In this document: piece by piece, positions 33,905-43,400 of the stretch | Position numbering within the stretch: position 1 is the first letter of the stretch | How the letters are laid out: the number at the start of each line of letters is the position of its first letter | Source of the DNA: Lomentospora prolificans | Taxonomy: Eukaryota > Ascomycota > Sordariomycetes > Microascales > Microascaceae | Assembly: GCA_029532625.1 (NCBI GenBank) | Contig: JARFXM010000009.1 | Span: forward strand, 372,001 to 436,000 | DNA: 64,000 bases | Reading direction: 5' to 3' | Notes under the pieces: model-generated | What the model saw: the letters and a program-made list of their open reading frames with translations, nothing else | The model's database searches: none | Told to the model about the DNA's origin: nothing | Position numbers and translations under genes: made by a program

Positions 33905-36543
33905 CCTTTCTTTTTTCCGCCCCCGAGTTTGATACACGCCCCATATCTCTCTCCTATTGTGGATCATAGCACCCGCGGAATCCGGAGCCGTGTCGTTGAT
34001 CTCATCAATCATGAGGATGCGGGTCTGTGGTTCGCCGAGCGCTTCCGTCCAATCATCTGAGAACGTGGTCACGACAGGCCTCCGAATGCAGCACTTAGAC
34101 ATCGCAAGTTCGCAAGAATCCGCTCATCGATGGCACTTGAATGGGAAAATTTATTTGCGGTAAAAGCGCAATGAAGCGGCACAATGGCTTTTTCTCAATT
34201 CTGAAGATCCGGCCGCCCCAGGATTGCTCACCTCGCTCGCCCCTGCTTCTTCAACCCTCGCCATGTCTCTCCCATCCGGCCTCCGTTCCCCCTTAGCTTG
34301 GTGCGCAAAGGATTGCATCTCGTGTGCAGTGAGGATAGGGAAATTTATCGCAAATTCCTCCCTTGGTATATACCCTATCTGCCCAAGTGATCGTCCTGGC
34401 GTTGTTTCCCACAGATGCATGAATGCTGCAACCGGTGCTTGGTGGCCACATTATAAGATTTGCTCGCTTGGGATGAGCCTAAGTGCCGCCCCTCTCTAAG
34501 TGTGTGACTCCCTCATGTGCCTCTTCACTTTTCTCCTCTTTTCAGCATTATCATGCACAACAGGAATCCCCTCATTGCCAATTCCCCGCGGCTGACTCGC
34601 TTTGGATATCGAGCGCTTTCGATGGGGCATGTGGCAGAAAGTAATAGGCGGGCCATGTGGCTACGCAGTGACAATGGGGTATGCTTGGTATGAACGAACG
34701 GCCCCGGGCTCGATGTGACACACATCGAGCGACCCAAGGACGTCCCTGCTCCAAGTCGCTAGTTGTTTATACAATAACTCTTTTTTAGCATCTACATCCA
34801 TTGATGAACTGGAGTGCTCCAGTCGCTTGCTCTGTCACTTCTCATAATCTTGGCTCAAATCACAACTTCTATCTTGTGGTGTCTGCCCTCCAGACACGTA
34901 GATGCCCTTTTCTCAAGTAGTTGCCCGACTGGCCCGGAGCAGAGCCCTCGAGATAATGACTCCGGTTTGACCGGCAACTCCACCATGCTCTAAGCCTCCC
35001 CTATCCATCCAGCTCCGCGTTCTTTCCCTCGTTCTGAAAATTCTAGGTCCCATTGGGCTAAAGTGAACCTAGAAGACAGGAGACATATATCAGACATTAT
35101 GGCCGAGACAGGGAGAAACCATGGCTTAGCGACCGAGCCTACACCGAAAGTTTCAAGGCTGCTCCCACTATTGGATTGCAAGGGGACGACTATACTAATA
35201 TGAGCCTATATGAAATGGGTCGGTAAGGAATGGGATTCTTTCAGCAACCAACGGAGATCGCCAACCCAGTAAGCTGGCTCCCACCAGCAGATGGATCCTA
35301 GACATGCACCACGTTCGACTCATGCGTGGTGGTTGTACAAGTAAAGCCACAACTCACCGCCAGCTGGGTCATGCCCCTTTCCATGCCTACAAGTATACCA
35401 CGTTCCCGTCTCCGCGTCCTCCAGCCTGAGGTACTTTCAGGAGACTTGGAGATTGCGCCACCCTATTTGGAAACAAGGCAACGAAAGGTTATTCGTTGAA
35501 ATGGGGGAAAAGAACTAGGAGATTACCCCACAAAACAAGAAGCTTCCAACCAAGATGCCAAGTTAAAGCACTCTGTTCCTGGCGTTGCTACCTTCGCACC
35601 CTCCCGAAGCTACGAGACGGCCCTTCCGCTCCCTCCCTGTCACATTTCTCTCTTCTTGTCTCGCCTCATTACCACACCCTCATATCAGGAGTTTGTCCAA
35701 ACAGCGCTTCCCAATTTCCCATGTGCTCACCCTGTAAGTGTGTGTCCGGCCCCCCTTGCCTTGAACCAACGCTAGAAGGGCTCTAGCAACAACGGTGAAC
35801 CGGGGAATTGGAAGACTTGGGTCCGAAGCATGGGTGTGGTTGTTTACATCTGACGAAGGGAAATAAATTTTTTTTTTCCCTTCCTTTTCACTTACTGGTA
35901 TAATTGCTTCATTTTTGTCGGAAGATGAGTTCCTTAGGGAATAGGATCTGGGGGGTGTGAGTAAAGCGTGAAAAGAGGGATTTGTTGAGCCGCGCCATAC
36001 CAGGGCGTCGAGACGAACCACGTTCTCCAGGCAACTGGAAACAGGGTGGTTAGCGTTTCCTTGGAAGTGAAGCATTTCTTTCCAGGCATGGTTGGGTTCG
36101 TATTGTCGTCCGAGATATCCGTGTGTCCCCTGGTCCTGCCTGAGCCTTGGTTTCGGTCAGGAGCTGATTGCTGGCCTCGGTGGTTCTTGACTCCTGGCTG
36201 GCGCTCGTTGAACGAAGTTTGCTGTATGTCTCGAGCATTTGCCGAATGTGCCATCTGTCGGTGTCTGTTGGAGCCGACCAGTTTATGCCTACTGAACCTT
36301 CTGAGTAGGATAACCGACAAGAGGTGATCCTGTATGATAAAGCTTGAAAGTAAAGATAAAAGAAAATTTGGTATCATTGATCCACTACGGCGCTCTGGCA
36401 CAATGCCAACGACGTCAAGCGCTGCCTTCCCTAATGCTATGTTCCTATATGCTTCCGTTAAACTCCTCAAAACTCATTAATCGTTTAGAATAGCGCAGAA
36501 AGGGTGCTCTTCACACCAGAGTATCCCAATACTTGGAAAGCCT

Positions 36544-39432
36544 TCACCAACCACCAAAGTCCATATCTAGGAGTATACTACTCGATGAGGGACCATGACC
36601 ATGAGAGCCCAGACTCGTTCGCGACTTCTCAAGATCTGTATCAACGTCCCATGCGTCTAGGAAATCCCCGAGGTGGTCCAGCACAGCATCAACATCATCG
36701 GCGGGCTCCTGCTGCACATTCTCTTTATCCTCCTTGAGCTCAAGGTCTCCTTTAATCTCGATCTGGGGGATAATGTGATCCGCCACGACGAACGCTTGCG
36801 CCATTGCATCCGTTTGGGGGCTTCCCTGGACCTGCTGTGATGCTGAGGGGAGCAGGCGTTGGCGTACGGGGTCTGCACGACGCTTGACTGATACGAAATG
36901 ATTCGTGAATGCCTCTCCACTACCCTCCACCTGGTCGGGGATCGGGTCGGCTGGAGGAGGTGAGGTACGACTGAAGTGTGATCGTGAAGAGCTTGATCGC
37001 GTTTCAGCAGTTTCAGAGCTGTCTTCGTCTGGTAAGGGTGCCCAAGATACCCGTTTCTTCGGTCGCGAGTTTGTTTGCCACGGGTTCTCAAGAGCGGCTC
37101 GTAGAAGGCTGGGAGTTTGAGGAAGGCGGCCGCTGCAGTCAGGCACAGTCGCAAACTGAGGTTTGGTTGGAGGCGTCATGAAGCTTGAGAACGATCGGAT
37201 TAAGAAAGCCTGGTTGGAGAAATCGGAAGACGGGCTGGTGCCCGCCACCGGCTGTCGTTCGGCCAGGACTTCTCGCGGAGGTGTAAGAGAAGGCTGCGTC
37301 GAGTCTTCAACAGGTGACCGGACATTCGTTTGCAAAAGTGTTGGGCTTTCCATCCACGGGCTTTGGGCTTCTGCTGGGATAAGTATGGACTGCGAAGCAG
37401 GTTCTGCGACCTGTGCTGCTACGCCACACAAAATGTTCCCCCCTTCGCTCTGGATATTTTCCTCTACATTTTCCTGAACGAGCTGGATGGGGTCGTCCTG
37501 GGTATTCTCCTGGGAATTCTCATGGACGATCTCCTGGACGATCTCTTGGTCATTCGCTTGGGTATTCTCCCTAATATCCTGCCCAATAATAGGTTGGATT
37601 GGTTCCTCCATCCAAGGGCTCTGATCTTCTGGGATGAGTCGTTTGTCCGGAGTCTTAGTACGGATTCGCCTACCGCGACTTCTGCGTCTTCTTGATCGGC
37701 GAGGGATTCGGGGGGATGGCACTGCCTTGTCGGCTGGTTGGCGGACTGGACTTTTTGAGTCCACATGCTCAGAAGCCTCTAAACAGGGCAGGATAGACAA
37801 ATCAGTATGCTGGACGTCATCCTTTGGCTCAGGCTCTAAAGAATGTCCCTCGCCTGGCGTAATGTCATCAGTGGTATCCTCCACTAGTGTTGTCGAAGTA
37901 TCCCTAACTTGAAATGAGTTATGGCCAATGGCCTCACTGGAGACATCCATACTAGCCTCCTCAATTTCGATGCCGGCACGATTCTCCGTTTGCACATCTT
38001 CCACAGCTGTGTTCGTGCTTGTTTCGCTTGTTTCGCTTGTTCCTTCGGCTGGACCTTCGATACCGGTAAGCTGGGGATGTTGCGTCTCTGTTTCGCCCGA
38101 ATCTTCAGCCGTGGGCCGAGCAACAGCCTTACCAGCCTCTTGCATTTGCACATCTGTTGAAGGAATAGAGAGAGCTCCATCGCACGCCGGTTGAGTGGCG
38201 CCGGGTAGACGAGGGCTAAGCTCGTCCTCCTCAGATGTTTGAATCGTCATTCTTTGTGTCTTGATAGCTTGCGATCCGCTCGAAAGATTGAGTTTAGCAG
38301 AACTGATAGATCGACGAGATGACTTTGGTTCCTCCTCTGGCTTCATGGCAGTAATCGGATCCTCAGACTCGGCTGAGGTGTCGGTAGCGCAGTTCGTATC
38401 ATGAGGTGCCTTTGAGTTGGACAGCTTCTCTTTAGAAACCGACGAGTGACGGTGGGCTGGGGTCCGCTTTGTGGACGACTGGACACCGATACTAGGCTGA
38501 GATGCGAGAGTTGTCAAGCTCACTAAGGGTGTCGAATCCCGTTGACATAGCCCTGCCGTTCTCGTAGTTCGCATGGAAGTCTGTGATGATTGCAGACGAA
38601 CACTGCGCCTAATGGTCTTTGTTTGGGACGCGGCTGCAACTTGAACACCCTGATTGGATTGGGAACATACTGATCCCCTTCTCCCGAAGACGGAAGTCTG
38701 AGAAACAGCCTGTTGCACGAGTTCTTCGGAGGAGGATGTTGTGCTAGATGACGTATCCCAGTAATAGTCCGCTGGCTTCGCTGACACCTTCTCAGGCAAG
38801 TTGGGAGCGATCAAGGGAGGGCCTGACTCGGAATAAGTGGTCCTAGCTTTCTTATTGGATCTCCTCCGTAGCCAAGATAAATCTTCGGCGCTTCTTTTAG
38901 CAGATACCTGGCACTTGGATGCCCAAAAATCATCCTTCTTTGGGACATTGGACTTGACTAAGTCTCTCCATTTCTCAACTCGAACCAATTCATCTCGATC
39001 CAAGAAGGGGTGAGTATCTGCCTGCATGCTTTCCGGGCTTGGAAGATAAGCTGACGCAGGGGCTGCCATCTTCCGGTGTGGCGAGATTGGAGAGGGACAA
39101 ATCGTCGCAGCTTGAGTATCGGTGATTCGTTGCGGGGTAGGTTGTTGAGTTGTCGTGCTGGGTTGAGAAGATTCATTCTTAGTGGGCTCCCAAGGGTTAT
39201 TCCAACCGGAGGCCAAGTCAAACGGACCCTTGAGACTTGCGGTTACCACAAACGGCGTCTTGCCCGAGAGAAACCGCCGCGCAACATTTTCGTAGCGGGC
39301 AACGATCGATTGATGATTTGTGGATGTGTGATGCTGCGCATTTGCAAGCACGTCCTCAGGAAGGTAGGGCGCTCGGGAATAGAGATTGTCCACCAGGGGA
39401 TCATTCCTGTCCCCGGCCGAGCAGAATGACAT
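36544..39432 (-). CDS. Disordered conserved ascomycete protein (labelled protamine P1-like in some fungi)
   Basis: This is a single-exon frame of 962 residues with good start context (GACCATGTC). The only globular-looking part is the N-terminus: ARYENVARRFLSGKTPF then LKGPFDLASGWNNPW at about residues 44-82, a pattern I associate with a conserved filamentous-ascomycete family; the database label protamine P1 is from memory and not meaningful. The remainder is Ser/Thr/Glu-rich, with basic SRRRRSRGRRIRTK near residue 590 (possible nuclear signal), an Asn/Gln/Glu repeat block (about 625-670) and an acidic-hydrophobic C-terminal motif (VLDHLGDFLDAWDVDTDLE). It ends MDFGGW. The gene is divergent from the Cdc11 scaffold gene. 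A nuclear or cell-cycle role would be a guess; no function is assigned. Confidence 0.75.
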   Translation of the reverse strand: MSFCSAGDRNDPLVDNLYSRAPYLPEDVLANAQHHTSTNHQSIVARYENVARRFLSGKTPFVVTASLKGPFDLASGWNNPWEPTKNESSQPSTTTQQPTPQRITDTQAATICPSPISPHRKMAAPASAYLPSPESMQADTHPFLDRDELVRVEKWRDLVKSNVPKKDDFWASKCQVSAKRSAEDLSWLRRRSNKKARTTYSESGPPLIAPNLPEKVSAKPADYYWDTSSSTTSSSEELVQQAVSQTSVFGRRGSVCSQSNQGVQVAAASQTKTIRRSVRLQSSQTSMRTTRTAGLCQRDSTPLVSLTTLASQPSIGVQSSTKRTPAHRHSSVSKEKLSNSKAPHDTNCATDTSAESEDPITAMKPEEEPKSSRRSISSAKLNLSSGSQAIKTQRMTIQTSEEDELSPRLPGATQPACDGALSIPSTDVQMQEAGKAVARPTAEDSGETETQHPQLTGIEGPAEGTSETSETSTNTAVEDVQTENRAGIEIEEASMDVSSEAIGHNSFQVRDTSTTLVEDTTDDITPGEGHSLEPEPKDDVQHTDLSILPCLEASEHVDSKSPVRQPADKAVPSPRIPRRSRRRRSRGRRIRTKTPDKRLIPEDQSPWMEEPIQPIIGQDIRENTQANDQEIVQEIVHENSQENTQDDPIQLVQENVEENIQSEGGNILCGVAAQVAEPASQSILIPAEAQSPWMESPTLLQTNVRSPVEDSTQPSLTPPREVLAERQPVAGTSPSSDFSNQAFLIRSFSSFMTPPTKPQFATVPDCSGRLPQTPSLLRAALENPWQTNSRPKKRVSWAPLPDEDSSETAETRSSSSRSHFSRTSPPPADPIPDQVEGSGEAFTNHFVSVKRRADPVRQRLLPSASQQVQGSPQTDAMAQAFVVADHIIPQIEIKGDLELKEDKENVQQEPADDVDAVLDHLGDFLDAWDVDTDLEKSRTSLGSHGHGPSSSSILLDMDFGGW
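37440..37590 (-). repeat. Short Glu/Asn/Gln coding repeats in the disordered protein
   Basis: On the - strand this codes for irregular 4-6-residue units (DIRENTQ, QEIVQEI, VHENSQENTQ, LVQENVEENIQ). At DNA level it appears as repeated TCCTGG/GTATTCTC/GACGATC words. It suggests slippage expansion in a disordered or coiled segment. Confidence 0.7.
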
Positions 39433-40429
39433 GGTCGTGAAGTTCCAAGGCAGTCGACTAAGGGCACATTGGTAAGCGAGATGCCAATCACCAATCTGGA
39501 TCCTCCACTACAATATACGTGCCGGATAACACTGAACAATGGTGAAAGTCGACAGCCACGAGGCATTGGCTTGAGATTTCGAGTGGGTGCACGACGAGAA
39601 GTGGAGCTGCATTCCCCATCGCACGGGTCAAAGTGATTTCGCGTTACCTGGGGAGACAGGTAGACGCGACTTCCCGCGCCTGCACGTGATCTCGCGTAAA
39701 GAGGTTTTCGATATTGTGCGTTTCCTATCGCTTCATGCGTGCTTCATTGTGTATCTATTTGTTTGAAGCTATATTTATGTATGGATATATATATATAGAT
39801 AATGAACCATTTGAAACTTTTACAACCCGATTCAAGGCCGCGTTTAGAGCCCCTTTTACTCCGGACACTTTGAGCCATTGCTTTGCCCAGGCCAAAAAAC
39901 CACCCCATTTCCATTGCATGACCTGCCATCGCACGAGATGACCTTCAGGCTCCAGCCGTGGGTACCTCGTTGCTGATGTAACATCACGTGATGACATGCT
40001 TAATTGTCCCTCGCTCTGGCATCGAAACTCGTGCCCATGTTTGTTGACATAGCAACCCTGAGCCAGCCAATCATAGGCCTTCGTCTCTGTTACCTTTCAA
40101 CCTCATCGCAAACGCGAGGACTGCCGCGTTCCTGAATGTCACACGGAGGACGGTTCAGGTAATGATTGGTGTTTTCTTCAGCTTCTTCAGTCTTTTTTTT
40201 TTTTCTTCGAATGAAAGACATATCTCCAGTGAGGCATACGATATCTCTCTTCTCGCCTTAAGTTCTGTTGACAACAATCCCTATATTCTAAACAACAACA
40301 GGTTCTCCAACGCCCATTTCTGGAACCCCTCACCACTACCACCAGTTTTCTATTTGCTTTCTTCTCCAATTCATGGACTCCCTTTAGCATTACGAGTTTT
40401 CTGCATTAGTTCCACATATTCCCCGAGCC
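39433..40429. promoter_or_regulatory. Divergent promoter region, disordered protein / cdc11
   Basis: One kb lies between the two start codons. It contains a TA-rich stretch GATATATATATATAGATA (around 39783-39800), an E-box-like CACGTG near 39683, a CCAAT box (40067-40071) and a short T-rich tract near 40193-40205. No gene is visible. Confidence 0.5.
40067..40071 (+). promoter_or_regulatory. CCAAT box
   Basis: CCAAT (in CAGCCAATCA, a good match to the HAP/CBF consensus core CCAATCA) sits about 360 bp upstream of the cdc11 start codon. Occupancy is inferred only. Confidence 0.4.
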
Positions 40430-43400
40430 ATGTCGCATGCGTGGCTTGACTCCCTCTCGGAGGATTGGGTCTCCCAACCTCCATCAGAGGAACCTTCCAT
40501 GGCCCAGATCCAACCCATAAAATCCGCCGACAGCGAAAACCGAAAATCTACACACCTCAAAGGCCTTGGAAGTAGAATACCGAGGCCGATTGATGCCACC
40601 ACGAGTTCCGCTATCGGTGCCAATGACGATAGTTTCAACGTTCTCGCCGAGCGAAGCCTGAGCTACATCAACATTACAGCACCTCGAAACGGAGTTTCCA
40701 CGCACCACAGCGCGAAGTCTCCGGGCAGCCAAAGAGACCGGTATACCAGCCGGACAGTCTCCGGCGCTACGAATAACTCTGTAATCCACAATACGGTCCA
40801 GCATCGCTCCACCAGCGGCTCACCTGGCAAGAGCAAGGGCCATACGCCCGAATGGAGGAAACGGCTGGTTTACGGTGAACTAGCCTATGGTGAGCAGCGC
40901 GATCTATTCTGCTCCGCAGCTGCTGGTCTCGAAGACATATTCAAGCCGCCTCCCGTACAAAACATGACCGAGACCACCGAAGATCCCTTTGTCGAAGACG
41001 ACAGCGTCCGGAATGAGACCACACTACCCTCAAGTCCACCGGTGTTCCGACCGCCTCCCGCCCTTGAAGACAGCGTAGTATCAGAAGATGCCCACGACAT
41101 TCGACATACCGACGTAACGCCCAGCCCTAGTCCCCGTAAAGGGTTAAAAGACATACGCTATCGGATAGTGGATGAGTCGGCGCATTTCCAGAGCGACAAC
41201 GATTTTAGCATCCATCAGGATGCAACCTTCGAGAGAGGTAGCCGACAGAGCAGTACACATGAACAGTCTGAACATAAGCTTCAAGCTCCTCATGGAGAAT
41301 CCCGGAAACCGAGCAGCCAGAGTGTTGTTCAAAATGAAGACTTTAGCCCCATCTTCTTGTCTAAACACAGTTCTGGGGATGGCCAGGTTGATTTTGCCCC
41401 CATGGACCTCCCAGCGGACCAGCTGCGATCAAAGTTAGAAAATCTGCGCCTCAACCAGATGCTTATCGACTCTGTAACCGAAGACAGCATTGCTCTGGAC
41501 GGCCCTCCTCAGCGTTTTAAGGAATCTCTCGTCGATACCACCGAGGATTATGTCAGAAACGGTGGCTTCCTGAACCTTCAGAGAGGCGGCCGTTCGGCCG
41601 AAGGATCATTCCGGCATCGCCTTCTAAGCCCAGTTGGCAATGAATCTTCCGAGATGCTCCCCGAGGAATCCCTTCAAGCCAGCACTCCCAAGCAATTCCC
41701 TAGCGTTAAGACCATGCCCAGTACCCACCAAGTTTCCTTCGATATGAGCCCTCGAGTCCCCCGAGCACCTCACCCGAGTCCAGACAAGAGGGCCAATCAG
41801 TCGCAAGCCAGCGGAGGAAGTCCACTGAAACTATTTGGTCCTTACGACACATTTACTAACCAGACCCTAATGCGTCGGATTAGCCAGTTTGAGGAACAAA
41901 TGTCCAACTCGTCTCGGCAAACGTTCCAGGCGGACCCGTTTGAAGCTTCGACCAAGGAGTCTCAAATCGAACATTCTTCGGCCCAAGAAAGGCAGCAAAA
42001 GCAGAGATCGGTAAGCCGCTTCGGTGCTGGTGATCTGGAGGGATATCAGTTCCAGAGCGATCTTTCCGGGTTTTCGGAGGGAGACGGCGATTTGGTGGAC
42101 GAGGGCTCCGGCCATGACATATCCCGCCAAGAAAACACCCATCCAGAGGAAATCGAGAGAGCTGTTGATTCCTCGCCACCCGATGGCAGCCAGCTTTTTG
42201 TGAGAAGACGAAGAAGGAAGTCCGCTGCGTCCGAGTCTGATTTCCAAGGTGCAACACTGGGGTCTCGGAACGTGTCAGGCAACAGCAACCGCTTCCTCAA
42301 CACCCCCAAGCGAGACGGCGGCTCTGAAGGCAAGAGGCCGAGGACATCGCCGTCAAAAAACCCAACTCCAAAGCGACGGCGAACTTTGCACGAATCAGAC
42401 ATCGCCTATGGTCGAGAGGAGGATCCTTTGAACGTCGATGCCGTGCAAAGCACCCATCAACAGATGCAAGCGGCGATCGGCAAGAAGAGAAAGGATAATC
42501 GAGCTGAAGACAGGCAGAAATTAGCTGACCCTGAACTACTCGCGCACCGCCAAATTCTCCGCCCTCGCACTCCCACCCCTAGTCAGAGGTCTTCTATCCA
42601 GCGGGAGAAACCCCCTGTAGCCGACGGTCTTCCGTCACAAGGAAAGAAGCTTAAGCGTTCTCCTATTCGCAATGGCCAGTCTTCTGCGGCTAGCCAGTCT
42701 ATGCTCCCGGCTGAATCTGAGCGTAAACCCTCCATCAAAACGCAGGACTTCCTTGACGAGGCTGCGCAGATTATGGCCATGATTCGGAATCAAGTCCGGC
42801 CGACAACACTAGCAAGTGTTCAAGAATCCGAAGCAGAAAACGCCTCTCCGGAAGGTGATCACTATGGGGACGATACCTGGCAAGAGTCTACTCGAGAACC
42901 CTTCTCCCGGCCTCCTAGCCGAGACGGAGGTCCCGTTGCTCGAGCTGTACCAGCTCGACAGGAAGATCCCGAAATCCTCAACCGTCTAAAAAAATACCAG
43001 GAGCTTAGCGACATGGGTGAGGTCATCACCTCTTCAATAAGATCCATGGGACTCGCAAGGGAGGCGATTCGCGCAGCCCATGAAGTTGAGCGACAACTCC
43101 GCCTAAGTGCCCGCGGTCGGCCAAACCTCGCAGACATGGCCGAGGATGAAGAGTTCAGTGACCCCCCCAACATTCGCATCACACATGGTCATGTCGAGTC
43201 TGGCAACCACAACCACACAGGCGTCACCTTCCCATCCACGTCAAGTAATTCGACTAACCGATCCTACCCGACCAACTCCTCTCGTACTTCGGAAAATAAA
43301 AAAACCATCGCGCCTCAGAGCGTTAGCCACTTAATCCCAGACCAGGTCGGTAGCATGTATCTTGATAAGGAGAATAAGGTTTGGATTAGAAAAAAGAGCG

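Larger units (their letters stand above)
29843..36543. other. 6.7-kb gene-poor interval
   Basis: The first few hundred bases left of 30200 are presumably the KCS1 leader. The rest holds no supportable gene: frames are under 190 codons, overlap on both strands and lack domains. Two - strand stretches look somewhat protein-like (33065-33547 and 34151-34420) but have no recognisable motif and no clear splicing partner, so I leave them unannotated. The interval includes a 14-bp direct repeat at 30618-30654 and a T29 tract at 33876-33904. I see no terminal repeats, transposase or tRNA. Confidence 0.5.

Noticed and set aside
35301..35336. ACCACG...CGTGGT hairpin with a TTCGA loop resembling a tRNA T-arm
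   Set aside because: The stem is 6 bp with an 11-nt loop and no acceptor, D or anticodon arms can be folded around it.
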